Shown here: positions 22,817 to 33,050 of the stretch, piece after piece | Position numbering within the stretch: position 1 is the stretch's first letter | Layout of the letters: every line of letters begins with the position of its first letter | Source of the DNA: Bryoerythrophyllum caledonicum | Lineage: Eukaryota; Streptophyta; Bryopsida; Pottiales; Pottiaceae | Direction of reading: 5' to 3' | Length of the DNA: 64,000 bases | Assembly (NCBI GenBank): GCA_963971425.1 | Contig: OZ020520.1 | Span: 6,242,553 to 6,306,552 of the forward strand | Translations under genes and position numbers: made by a program | The notes under the pieces: model-generated | What the model was told of the DNA's origin: nothing | Seen by the model: the letters and a program-made list of their open reading frames with translations, nothing else | Databases searched by the model: none

Positions 22817-24704
22817 CGTACGCGCCCAACCCTGTTAGGTACGCGCGCGTACCTATTGGAGCCGTGCGCGTACCTACCAAGGCCGCGCACATACGCCAAA
22901 TTTTTTTTATTTTATTTTATTTTATTTTTTTGCGTACGCGCCAAGCCCTTATACGTATGCACCCGATCTAGAAGGTCAAGCGCATGTTTACAAGGGTTGA
23001 GCTCGTCCCTAGAACAAAGAAAATTGTACGCGGCGCGCGCCCATTCCTTGAACCTACACGCCCGATTTAAAATGTTAGGCACATGCTTACAAGGGTTCGG
23101 CCCATACTTCAAGGGATTGGGCGCGTATCTAAAGAGGTTCTGCGGGTAGCTAAGGAGGTAGGGCACATACTCCAAAAGGTTGGATGCGAACTTAAAAGGG
23201 TTGGGCGCATGCCTAAAAGGGCCGCGCGCGAACCTCTTGGGGCCGCGCGCGTACCTACTAGGGCCGCGCATGCACGTCTAAAATTTTTTAATTTTTTTTT
23301 AATTTTTCGCGTACGCGCCCAGCCTTGGTACGTACGCGCGCATACCTATTGGGGCCGCGCACGTACGCCAAAATTATTTTTTTTTTTTTTTTGGAAGTAC
23401 GCGCCCAGCCCTTGTACGTACGCGCTCGATCTAGAAGGTCAAGCGCATGTTTACAAGGGCTGAGTTTGTCCATAGAACAAAGAAAATCGCACGCGCCCAT
23501 TCTTTGAACGTGTGCACCCGATTTAAAAGGTTAGGCGCATGCTTACAAGGGTTTGGCCCATACTTCAAGGGGTTGGGCGCGTATCTAAAGAGGTTCTGCG
23601 AGTACCTAAGGAGGTAGGGCGCATATTCCAAAAGGTTGAGTGCAAACTTGAAAGGGTTGTGCGCGTGCCTAAAAGGGTCGGGCGCGTATATAAAGGGGTC
23701 GGCGCGTACTTATAGGGGTCGGGCGCGTCCCTAAAGAGGCCGCGCGCGTACATAAAGGGGTTGGGCACATACTTAAAGGGGTCGGGCGCATTCCTAAAGG
23801 GATCGAGCGCGTACCTAAAGAGGTCGAATGCGATCCTAAAGGGGTCGAGCGTGCACCTCAAGGGGTCGGGCGCGTACGTACAAGGGCTGGACGCATACGC
23901 ATAAAAAAAATAATAAAAAATAAATAAATTTGTAGGCGTAACGCGCCCGGGCTCCAGACCTTATTTGTGCGCGCCTAGCCATTGTTCATATGCGCCAGCC
24001 CTTGGCTGTACGCGCCCGATCCCAAAGGTTGGCGCATGCTAACAAGGGCCTGGCGCGTCCAAATTTTTTTTTTTTTTTTTTTTTGCCGTACGCGCGCGGC
24101 CCCGTTTGGTACACGCGCAGCCTTTGTTCGTACGCGCCCAGCCCTTGATGGTACGCGCCCAACCCTTGTTTGTACGCGCCCAGCCCTTGTACGTACGCGC
24201 CTGATCCAAAAGGTCGGCGCATGCTTACAAGGGCCGGGCGCGGAGAATTTTTTTTTATTATATATATATATATAATTTATTTATTTATTATTATTATTAT
24301 TATTAATTTTTTCTCCGCGCCCGGCCCTTGTAAGCATGCAGGCAGCCCTTGTTCGTACGCGCCCAGCCCTTGTTTGTACGCACCCAGCCCTTGTACGTAC
24401 GCGCTCGATCCAAAAGGTCGGGCGCATGCTTACAAGGGCCGAGCGCCTACAAATTTTTATTTTTTTTAGTTTTTAATTTTTTTTTGCGTACGCGCACGGC
24501 CCTCTTAGGTACGCGCCCAGCCCTTGTTCGTACACGCGGGACCTTCTTGTCGACGTGTCAGCCACGTATTTGCCTTCGTGGCAGTGGGTAAATTGATTTA
24601 CCCCTAGTCATGGTCAAACCGGCGTTGACCCTTATCGGAGAGACAACAACCTCTATCGGACGGACAACGGGACGGACGGACGGCCGGACAACCCTGACTA
24701 GGAC

Positions 24705-24760
24705 CTAGATGTCTTCAAGCATACTCCTAGTTTCACGTGGAATGAGATTAAATGATTCCT
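24705..24760 (+). pseudogene. SWIM transposase, copy 2: 3' end after hAT insertion
   Basis: With the hAT element and one copy of ACTAGGAC removed, the frame continues from GFD through a stop into DLDVFKHTPSFTWNEIK. This aligns with KEDLFMHAPSYSFNEVM at the C-terminus of the transposase at 61530-61590. It marks the 3' end of the interrupted gene. Confidence 0.8.
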
Positions 24761-25479
24761 TTAGATTTTGCTTCTAAAACACTACGGTGCTTAAAATATA
24801 GGGTACTATTTTCTTTCAATTCTACAAAAATTGCGGTAAGACAAAAAACGCCACTTCAATATTTCATTCATGAGCAATTTCTTGTATACCACATGAGAAT
24901 GACGAGATGGATGTTTATTGCACATGTGTTCTATATTTGTGGAATTTTTTTGGTTTCCCTACACCACTATGCATTCCTTCGACCCTAGTTGTCCCTTTCA
25001 CAAACATCATGTCCTAACTTGATCTCCATCAAAATTCCCCTAAATCGTATCTCTATCCTAAACTAACATTTTCCATCTCTAAACCGTTACTTTCTCAGTC
25101 TCCTTGTTTATCACCATTTTCCCATATGAACTCCCTTATCGATACGACTCATAGTACCTCCATAACAATTCTTTTCACCGTCATTTTTTTTATCCACCTC
25201 ACGTCTGTTCGTGCTACCAACTTTCTATTTGCTCTCTCACTATCCACCCATTTATTATTACTTCTCCCTTATCTTCCTAACCTCCAAAAGCATATATTTT
25301 CATCATTTGAAAAAATTATCACCACGGTCATAGGCCTTCTTCATGATGACTTGCAATTTTTTCCTCTTGAAGTCTTTTTATTGTCAAAAATTATTTTGCC
25401 TTGCCCAATGTTTCAACCACCTGCTCAACGGTAATAGGGCCAGTGACATAACAAATTTAGGGTCTTTTCTCCAAAATAA
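24761..25479. other. Spacer, nothing recognised
   Basis: T-rich sequence. A weak plus-strand frame (25126-25434) is hydrophobic because of T-rich codons and shows no family features. Confidence 0.3.
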
Positions 25480-25605
25480 CCTAGTAAACTTTTACTTTTT
25501 CTTTGAAATTCTCTACATTTTGTATTTCAGGCTTGCAAACCAAGGCTCTCTGCTCTCCGCTCGCATGTCTACGCTCGTAAAATAGCCTCGTCCCTTCTCA
25601 TCCGT
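25480..25605 (+). repeat. Dispersed GCTC-block repeat, copy 3
   Basis: Reads a T-rich lead, CAGGCTTGCAAACCAAGGCT, CTCTGCTCTCCGCTCGC, then TACGCTCGTAAAATAGCCTC and GTCCCTTCTCATCC. It matches the copies at 6890 and 15285 in the same internal order. Confidence 0.65.
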
Positions 25606-25773
25606 CAACTTTCTATTTGCGAGCAACCTTGAATTTGAATCGACAAACACCAAGTCATTTGTCCTTCCAGGTAGTAACCTATTTTGTCTCTTGGTATGCA
25701 CAGAAGAATAGCTACTCCAATTGCATTCGCAAGAAGAAGATAATAGCGTTTGCACTAGTATTTTCTTTACCTC

Positions 25774-25785
25774 GCTCTGATACCA
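25774..25785 (-). promoter_or_regulatory. Primer-binding-site-like motif (initiator Met tRNA type)
   Basis: On the minus strand the sequence is TGGTATCAGAGC, the primer-binding site used by most plant Ty1/copia retrotransposons. Just beyond it on the higher-coordinate side is a segment (25796-25870) whose minus strand ends in CTTTCGAGGGTAGACA. It resembles 34744-34810 (CTCTCGAGAGTAAACA), so it could be an LTR end. The spacing of about 10 bp from this end to the motif is longer than usual. Confidence 0.55.
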
Positions 25786-25795
25786 AAGTACATAG

Positions 25796-25960
25796 TGTCT
25801 ACCCTCGAAAGGGGGAAGTAGTTCCATACTACTAACCTATGCCCGGTGGGCATGGACTTAGTGGTGGAATGAACGTACACTTCACTCACGCCGGCCCCCT
25901 GTGGGGACCGGCGTTCTTCTTCTTCTTCTTCTTCTTCTTCTTCTTCTTCTTTCTTTGCAC
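25796..25960 (-). mobile_element. Possible copia-type LTR fragment with TTC microsatellite
   Basis: The minus strand ends in GAGGGTAGACA next to the primer-binding-site-like motif. The same sequence phrase (AGTAGTT, CCTATG, CTTAGTG, then a (TTC)n run near 25917-25951) recurs at 34744-34890, where it lacks the motif. The poly-Glu frame encoded by the microsatellite is an artefact. Confidence 0.45.
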
Positions 25961-25965
25961 TTGGC

Positions 25966-26366
25966 GCAAGGAGTTTTCCACAAGCACCTTCAAAATTCCA
26001 CCAAGCATACGGAGAACACTTCTGGAATTTGGGATCTAACATGTCATGAAATGGTAGAGTCATGTGTCGAAAAAATAAGAACTCGTTAACCACGTCTGGA
26101 AAAGTTTAAAGTGTACATAGCTTTCTTAGCACTTGTTTACATGCGGTGATGGCATCTGAATCATTGGAAAATTCTTTGTCATGGAGCAAATGAAGATTTA
26201 GAAGTGTCCTAGCAGAGTGTAAGTCGGTTGTCATCATCCGTTTTTGGCGGTAGAAGCGATGCTCAGCAACGTCCGCTAAATTGCTATTAAAATTGAATGG
26301 TTCACAAGATAGAGCCAAAACATACTTCTCAAGATTGCAGAGGATAAGCAAAACCTTCAGTTGCAA
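25966..26366 (-). pseudogene. hAT transposase C-terminal fragment
   Basis: One minus-strand frame reads EHRFYRQKRMMTTDLHSART, LLNLHLLHDKEFSNDSDA and CKQVLRKLC. After a stop at 26108-26106 it continues in the same frame with FPDVVNEF, DMLDPKF and PYAWWNFEGACGKLLAPSAK. The last part matches the hAT dimerisation region (a WW...G...L...A pattern), and the first part resembles the segment that precedes it in plant hAT transposases. The N-terminal BED finger and catalytic core are missing. A possible LTR sequence follows directly, so the end may have been cut by an insertion. Confidence 0.6.
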
Positions 26367-26400
26367 GTTGTAGAGTCAGTATTCCTCCAAAATACACTTA

Positions 26401-27420
26401 ATTGTCATTAAATGCGTCCAAAGTAAATCGCTCCAAATTCTTTCCTGTAGAGACCGACTATTTCTTCTCGAATATACTAAATAACCCACTAACATCAAAT
26501 ACAAATCTACTGGATCATTACTCTCATTTGTTCAACAACTATATCCGGATCCTTCCAGATTCTTACAACAATTTCCAGAACTAATTTCCGGACAACTAGC
26601 AAGGGAGTTTAATTTTGTCTCTGTTTACTCCTCAAAGATTTCTCCGGACGATTTAAGCGAGTGGCCGGAAGACCACTGATCCTGTCAGTTCAAGTGGTCG
26701 GATTCCCCACTGTCTTGTAACTTAAAGTGGCTAGACATCCACTCTTCCTACTCCGTTAACCGGTAGATGATTGTTGCTGCTGAATCCACACTCTCACATC
26801 ATCCAGATGACCATCCGAACGTGGTCACGCAAGAATCAACCCAGACTACAATGACATTTTGGCAAGTACAATCATGATTCTATCGAGTCAGAAATACAGA
26901 TTACAAAGAGAACCCCTTCTAGACATACACATCAGGCTTTTCTCCAATTGCAGGGGTCGATTCCGGCCTCAACCGGAACTCGGGTTCACATAGAGCTTCC
27001 GTGCCTTAGAGACTACCAGGCCCACCTCTATAATACGTCTCTTCCCTTCCTGGCTACTTTTGGACTGTGGAGAGTATCAGGCCTTTCCCTGAGCTCGTCT
27101 CCAGCTCTTCGGGGCCCTCTCTTGATGCAAGTCCCAACGGTTACCTCAACTGCAAACACAATAATGTTCATTTCAAAAGAACTTATCTACCACAATACAA
27201 ACCACAATGGATCCGTTCCTCTCAAAAATACTCAACTCCACAATATATTGAAAGACAATATATTGAGAGGTTTAAACATTTTCCGCGAGAGAAAAGAAGA
27301 TGATGAGCTTCCTAAAACTCATCTTATTAAATACTAACTAAGTTGCTAATTTTACTTTAACCTTATTTGCAAAAAATCTGGAAAGTCTAATCCTAAAGTC
27401 CAAGGAATCTTATCTTAAAG
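26401..27420. other. Unassigned stretch, no supported gene
   Basis: No domain or splice-consistent coding series was recognised. The composition, with CCGGA-rich phrases shared through to 28400, suggests one repetitive element, perhaps a retrotransposon LTR, but I found no ends. Confidence 0.3.
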
Positions 27421-27569
27421 CCTGATAATTCCTAGGTAGAATCATTACTTCTTAGGCAGAGCCGATAATTCCTAGGAAGAATCGTTACTTTTTAGGCAGA
27501 GCCGATGATTCCTAGGTAGAATCTAAATTACTTCTTAGGCAAAATCGATAATTCCTAGGCAGAATCCTG
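27421..27569 (+). repeat. Short tandem repeat with CCTAGG palindromes
   Basis: About four units of roughly 40 bp alternate GATAATTCCTAGG(T/A)AGAATC with TTACTTCTTAGGCAGAGCC-like halves. The palindrome TTCCTAGGNAGAA is kept in each. Confidence 0.8.
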
Positions 27570-27814
27570 GACTCCGGATTAAAACCTTCCGGATTACAAC
27601 AACTATTCTTAGTCCCTTAGTTAGTAGCCGGGTGCATTTCTGAGCCCCATCGTTAATTGCTACTAATTCTAAGTGATTTAAGAATTCCTACTTGCTAATC
27701 TAATGAAATCTAGGGAGTCTTGTCGACTTCCTTGAGCCTAGCATTGCTACACTTAGGAGACTCCTCTATCTTCTTTCCGGTGGGCTTTGGCTACCTTAAT
27801 CCGGATCCGGAAGC

Positions 27815-28490
27815 TTGCGCCGGGGTTCGTCTTGTGACTACACAACTTTTGTTGTCGGTTTGCTGGTTGCTCCAATTTGCCTTCCGATTAGGTCCCTAAA
27901 ACTTCCGCTCGAGCTAGGGGTCTCTTCCATGGGCCTCACTATCACTGGTGAAGTTGACCTCCGGCAAACGTTAGGGGATGATGTCAAGGAGAGTCGGAAG
28001 ATTGGAGGAGTTTCTTGCGAGAGTCCCTCCGAAAGCATGTTCTTTCATGTTTTGAGCGTTTCCGTGCTAGGGAGAAGAAACTTGCTCCAGCTGATGGGAG
28101 AGGCACGAACGGGGGTTTCTAACGTCCCCTTCTGCTGTCCAATACTCCCTGGATTCCTGAATGGTCCTGTTACCTCTGGAATCGTGTTGATTTTTACGAG
28201 AGTTGCTGTATCTTTGGTGGTCAAGGTTCCTCGAGTCTCCGGACCTTCCGGAATTAGGTAGCTCACCAACTCCTACATCCGTCCCCAAGTCTTCTTCATC
28301 TTCCGGCCATGGTCGAGGAGGAACCAGATAATCTATCCGCGGTTGAGCTTTTCCTCCTTCTCCAGAATCTCCGTAAAAAAGAGGTTGTAGTTGACCGGGT
28401 TGACTGGAAAGTTTAGTGCAGTCCAGACTTCCGTCAATGCACGGGAAGAGGCGCCAGCCCGCTTCTCCACCTCCTTCACTAACTTAATTT
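27815..28490. other. Open stretch on both strands, not assignable
   Basis: Open frames exist on the plus strand (27815-28261) and on the minus strand (28288-28067, 28038-27838). None shows a recognisable domain. The composition differs from that of the AT-rich flanks. I treat it as unassigned, possibly part of a retroelement. Confidence 0.25.
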
Positions 28491-28580
28491 TATATTGTTC
28501 ACTAACTTAGTTCACTAACTTAGTAGGTCCACTACTTAGTTCACTAAGTAACTTAGTTCACTAACTTAGTTCACTAGGTT
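28490..28580. repeat. TTCACTAACTTAG tandem repeat
   Basis: Five to six copies of a 13-14-base phrase (TTCACTAACTTAG and variants) lie head to tail. Confidence 0.85.
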
Positions 28581-28959
28581 TACATAGTGAAGTGTAGTTT
28601 GTCTGACCGTGCTATTGATACTTCACTACACTTCACTGAGTAACTTGCATGTGGTGAAACCCTCGTTAAGCCCTCGTGTGACCCTCGTCGTAGCGAAGAA
28701 TTAGCTTCGCATGAAACAGTAAAACTTCTGCTCCGCCTGGAACATGTATTCGCTAGAGGTCATCTACGGAAGTTGGCCACCTCGTCGAATATCCCTGGAA
28801 ACCATTTGTTGTCGCTGGTACGAGTGATGTTTTCTTGAGACTCTGACAAAGATCTCATGCGGTGAGCGCAACTTGAGAATCGAACCTTAGCTCTGGATAC
28901 GAAAAAGCAGAGCTGGATGGGAAGAGCAATGGTGCGTGGAAAAGCAAGCAATCTGGTTC

Positions 28960-29155
28960 AGCGGGTGTGTTCTGCACCTGAAGGTAAAGCTGAACCTGAT
29001 CGATCACCGACGGAGTCCCGTTACTGGCGCTGCCAATGAGCTAGCTCGACAAGCAAGTGAGACAGCGCGCGGGTGTGTCTTCACCTGAAGGTGCAGCTGA
29101 ACCTGATCGATCACAGACGGAGCGCTGCCGAAGAGCTAGCTCGACATGCGAGTGC
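28960..29155 (+). repeat. Direct duplication of about 90-100 bp
   Basis: GTGTGTTCTGCACCTGAAGG ... CTGAACCTGATCGATCAC ... GAGCTAGCTCGACAAGCAAG recurs from about 29070 as GTGTGTCTTCACCTGAAGG ... CTGAACCTGATCGATCAC ... GAGCTAGCTCGACATGCGAG. The second copy lies in an open frame (29073-29336) that continues into hydrophobic, protein-like sequence of unknown family. Confidence 0.75.
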
Positions 29156-29336
29156 TCACTTACAGATTGGGCTCCACGACGAAGGAGTGCCGAGTATTTA
29201 TGTGAGTGGTTACCTCGTTCTCGTCACGGTTGGACTTAACGTTCTGAGTGCTTTGAGTCTCGAGGGTGGGGAATCAGTCGTGGCGGATGTGGTCGCCGCT
29301 TTGATCTCGTCAAGTACCTTACGTGATTTGCAGTAG
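29073..29336 (+). CDS. Possible exon, unknown family
   Basis: An 87-residue frame in a GC-richer island contains HASAHLQIGLHDEGVPS and YVSGYLVLVTVGLNVLSA. The hydrophobic middle could be a membrane segment. There is no family match and no clear splice partners. Its first third derives from the local duplication. It may be a remnant of a host gene. Confidence 0.2.
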   Translation: MCLHLKVQLNLIDHRRSAAEELARHASAHLQIGLHDEGVPSIYVSGYLVLVTVGLNVLSALSLEGGESVVADVVAALISSSTLRDLQ

Positions 29337-29838
29337 TCCCAGGACTGTCACCAGATGATTGATTCCACCTCGGATTAACTTGCGAGCCAGATAAAGTCAG
29401 ACAAATCTCGCGCGCGTGTCCCAGTCGACGTGTTCGTGAAGAATGAGCGAGTTCAACCGTTAACGACCTTAGTTTCAGCCGAAGTGGAGGGCCTCGCTTT
29501 GGAAGCTGCGGATGAATAATTTAGTCTTGAAATGATGTTCGGATGAAGATTTGCACAGTTTGCAAACTTAAGCTGATCAGCGCCACAAGTGCGCTTGAAA
29601 CGGAGGCTGACCCCCACTTCATGTTGTTAAAAACAATCAATGATTCAAGCTTGTTGAGATGATAAAAGGATATTCTTTCATGCTTCAATTGCTTGTCAAT
29701 TTTGGTGACGTGTCGGAAACGGTTTCTATTTGAGACATCTTTTTCATCTGAATTGGAGAACTTTTGGAGTACGGTAAGAGGATTTACATATTGGAAAATG
29801 TTTGAGGAAGGTACTAGCTCTCTCACTCTACACTACAG

Positions 29839-29970
29839 TAGTACAAATGCAGATGTTTTCGACACTCTAATTTCAACATTTAAACACGTTTTCAAAACTT
29901 TGATCGACACTGTTTCCGACACTTCACCAAAATTATCAAAGTAATGTCGAAAACAACCCCATTTGTACTG
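29839..29970. mobile_element. Small TA-flanked MITE, family C copy 1
   Basis: The left end is TAGTACAAATG ... GTTTTCGAC and the right end is GTCGAAAACAACCCCATTTG followed by TACT, a clear inverted repeat over about 25 bp. Total length is about 130 bp, non-coding. The same ends occur at 47137-47263. Confidence 0.75.
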
Positions 29971-30381
29971 CATTAGTGAGGCAGTTATTAGAGTTTTCCT
30001 AAAAGTAAAGGATCTTTCACCCCAAATCTTAGGGTCTTATGTTAGTAATTGGGACTCCATGCACATGGTGACTTGGCCTAGGAAAGGTGTTGGGGAACCA
30101 CCAGTCAACTTTTTGAGAACTTGGGGTACTATGGGGGAAAGTTTAGCTTGCATGGGGTAGGGCCCAAAAGCATTGATTGTCATGCATCTCATTGGTGTAG
30201 AAAAAAGGAGTCTTAGGAAGTCTTTGGAAGTCTATTCTCGTGCATTAAATTAATTTTTTTTCTGACACCATGTTTCTATTGGTTTTCTCCTTCAGAAAAC
30301 ACTTTCGCGAAAACTCTACTTACTAATGAACATTGTTGGAATCTTGTAATGAACAAAAAGGGAGGTTCTGATGTCAAGCAG

Positions 30382-30944
30382 TAACGTAGTGGCACCCAAT
30401 TCCGATCACTTAAGCCAGTTCGGGACTCAAATGACATTGTATGTCAAATACATTTATGTAGAAAGATGCAGAATTAGGAATGATAGTCAACAAATGATAG
30501 TCAACAAATAATTTTTCAAATTTAATCACAAAGATTTGGAATTGATATAGAATATAAAAGCCCAGAAACCACTGGAGCCCATAATCAAACTCTAGAGTAG
30601 GTGAGATTTGGTGCCCTCCTTCACCCAATGCCAATAAGTGAGAGTGAGTAAAAGAGAGAAGACATGCCATGGATAATCAACTCATGGAGGGTACCCAATA
30701 TCGATCGGCCTTGTTCGGCTTTTGAGGCAATGCCACCAATGAGAGCTCAATTGAGGTGGAACAACCCAAAATTGCACACATCATGACCCAATGCCAATAA
30801 TGACTCGTGTTTTTAGATTTTGAGTTATCAGTTTTAGGTTGCTTCATGCACCATTTCAAGCATTTGCCATTTTCATGCACCATGCCATGCATACTCTACT
30901 GATCGGAATTCGGTGGCCGATCAAAATTGGGTGCCTCTACCTTA
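30382..30944. mobile_element. MITE family D, copy 1
   Basis: The left end has GTAGTGGCACCCAATTCCGA and the right end GATCAAAATTGGGTGCCTC followed by TACCTTA, forming inverted repeats of about 22 bp. The inside matches 63053-63598 over most of its length (AGCCAGTT, GACTCAAATGACATTGTATG, ATGCCATGGATAATCAACT). It is non-coding. The junctions fit a TA target. Confidence 0.85.
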
Positions 30945-32097
30945 GCTTGAATTAGAAGTTTGTTGCTAGTTTGCAATGATTACATTATTATTGTGTTGAT
31001 AGCCTCATCCATGGTCTTGAGTGAAAAGTAGGTTAATAACCGTTTAAGGTTGAGCATGCCCAATTTGGATGACCATAGTTATTTTTGGACAATAATAGCA
31101 AATGCCTTGCCACATGGTCTTCCAAATCAATCCTGCAATCCTCGTGTGTCCACAATCGCCTTTTTTGATTTAGTTTCGGACTGTCAAATGAATCGTAACT
31201 ATATACAATTTAGTTGTTTTCTTAGCCAACAATAGCCGTCTGTTGTCTTCAAAGGATTAATGCAAGAGAAAAAATGCTTGTCTTTTTTTTATGACCACCC
31301 TTTCATTTACAATTCAATCCTAGGGGACCATGGTCACAATGTTTCACCAACTTAAGCACGGTCCCTAAAACTGTTCATTTTATTGCAAATAATGGAAATG
31401 GAAAATCAAGTTCTTATTCCCATTTCCACATGTAAGATCTTGGTCTATACTCTTAACCCTTTAACAACGAGTAGGCCAAAAAGTGGTTGTTTCTTAGTTA
31501 CACGGTACTAGGTCTTGCCTTTAAAGGTTAAGCCACATGCTCACATATTTTCATAATCTTTGACCATATAGATTTAAAAAGTTGAAGCTTGAAGTGAAGA
31601 TAAAAGTCTTCTAAATCTTCTTTGTATTTCATGGATCACGAGACTTTGACTTCACCTAAAGTTAGATTTTGTATGTAATCCCTAAGCCATTCTTTTTATA
31701 GGACCCTTTTCTAATCTCATCCTTAGTACATTTTTTTGAAAATTTATCATTAGAATGCTATACAATTTTCGTTTATTTTGGAATAAATGGCTACAAATTC
31801 CATGTGTTCCAAGATTTTTGTTGCCAAAAATACGCTTACGGCTTTAAATTAATTGCGAATTTTGGATCAAATTGACCATATCAATTTAGATAGAATAGAT
31901 GAAAGTACATGTTGTATCCCCACTCTAGCTACGATGGAAAATTGTATGTCGCAAATGTGGCTACAATTTAAAAATGAAACAAAAGCCTTGCTCCTCTCCT
32001 ACTATTGTATCTCAGACCTAGATACAACAAGAAAGTAATGTGACATCCTTGTTGCCTTTTGAAGGGATGGATTGGGTCATCCCCTCCCCGTTCCCCA
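30945..32097. other. AT-rich spacer, nothing firmly recognised
   Basis: No supported gene. A TTAACCCTTTAACAACGAG string near 31453 resembles the end of the TTAA elements, but I found no partner end. Confidence 0.35.
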
Positions 32098-33050
32098 TTA
32101 ACCCCTAAGGTACCAAGGCAGTTTTACACCAAAAACACTTCAAAATTAATGGATTCTAGTGCAATGAATAAAGAAGGTAACAAAAACTTTTATTTTTAGT
32201 TCTGACCGTAGGATCTCAATAAAGGCTTATTAAGTAATACATGTACAAAATTTCATAAACTTTGACCGCACGGATTGAAAGATTATAGTGTTTGAAGTCA
32301 AGCAAATGGTTTATTTTCTTCCCTGCGTTTAGTGGATCAGCAGACTTTGACTTCAGTTGGTGTCAAAAATTTTCACTACACAAGGTCTAAATCTATTACC
32401 ATCTTGTTAAGCATGATGCTAGCTCCTTACACACCAATTTTTAGAGGTAGAGACAGGGTGTAGCATATTCAAAACAAGTGTGCAAGGAGTGGAGGCTCGA
32501 AATTTGTTAATTCAAACTTTAATTTTTTTCGAACTTAATGTGTTTTTGATTGATAATCCGAATGGTTAATAAGAAGGTTTACATTACATATTGTTGTGGA
32601 AAAAATAAAAAGTGAAAAATATGAAGATCTCTAGGTTTTATGTGGAAAAGAAGAAGTTTTTTTGGTACCTTGCCCGACAATGAGTGACAATGTGTGAAAA
32701 TGTTTGACTTGGGTTGGTATGCTATTTTTCACTAAAGACAAGAGCTTTTTTTTGACAACATGAAGGGAAATAATATTACTTGCGAGTACTGAAAATCTCA
32801 CTTTCAATAGAGTGTCCTATCAAAAGTTTTTGGAGGTGCCCGAGGTGCCCGCCCTCCCCATTTGAAATTAAAAACCCTATTACCTTTTCATCAAATGTCC
32901 AATTTAGGAAAATTATGTTTTCCCACTAAGGTCTTGGTAATGCCCTTCTATGGTAAGAATTTCAAAGATGAATGTTTGAAATTGACAGCATAGGAACCTG
33001 ACCGAATTTTCAAAAAGCCCGTTTTGGACACTTGGTCCTTTAGGGGTTAA
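32098..33050 (+). mobile_element. TTAA-flanked element, family B copy 3
   Basis: The left end is TTAACCCCTAAGGTACCAAG and the right end, reverse complemented, is TTAACCCCTAAAGGACCAAG. The 953-bp length and its inside match 4455-5404 in reverse. TTAA is kept at both junctions, as a TTAA target duplication would give. Non-coding. It is the best-preserved copy of the family. Confidence 0.85.

Larger units (their letters stand above)
21022..24696. mobile_element. Non-autonomous hAT element filled with GTACGCGC repeats
   Basis: The left end is CAGGGTTGTC and the right end is GACAACCCTG, an exact inverted repeat, flanked on both sides by the 8-bp duplication ACTAGGAC (21014-21021 and 24697-24704). 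CAGGG ends and 8-bp duplications define the hAT superfamily. Subterminal GGACGGAC runs occur at both ends. The interior is a long degenerate array of phrases such as CGCGTACGTACAAGGGC and GGCCGCGCGCGTACC in both orientations, split by T-rich and A-rich runs. It encodes no transposase. Open frames inside are repeat artefacts. Confidence 0.92.

Noticed and set aside
21178-24591. Many open frames of 70-130 codons with YARGP/TRP-type text
   Set aside because: They translate the GTACGCGC repeat phrases of the hAT element and show no domain. Frames occur on both strands.
25767-26093. Poly-glutamate tract in a minus-strand frame
   Set aside because: The tract is the TTC microsatellite read in frame. 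Only the part upstream of it resembles a hAT transposase.
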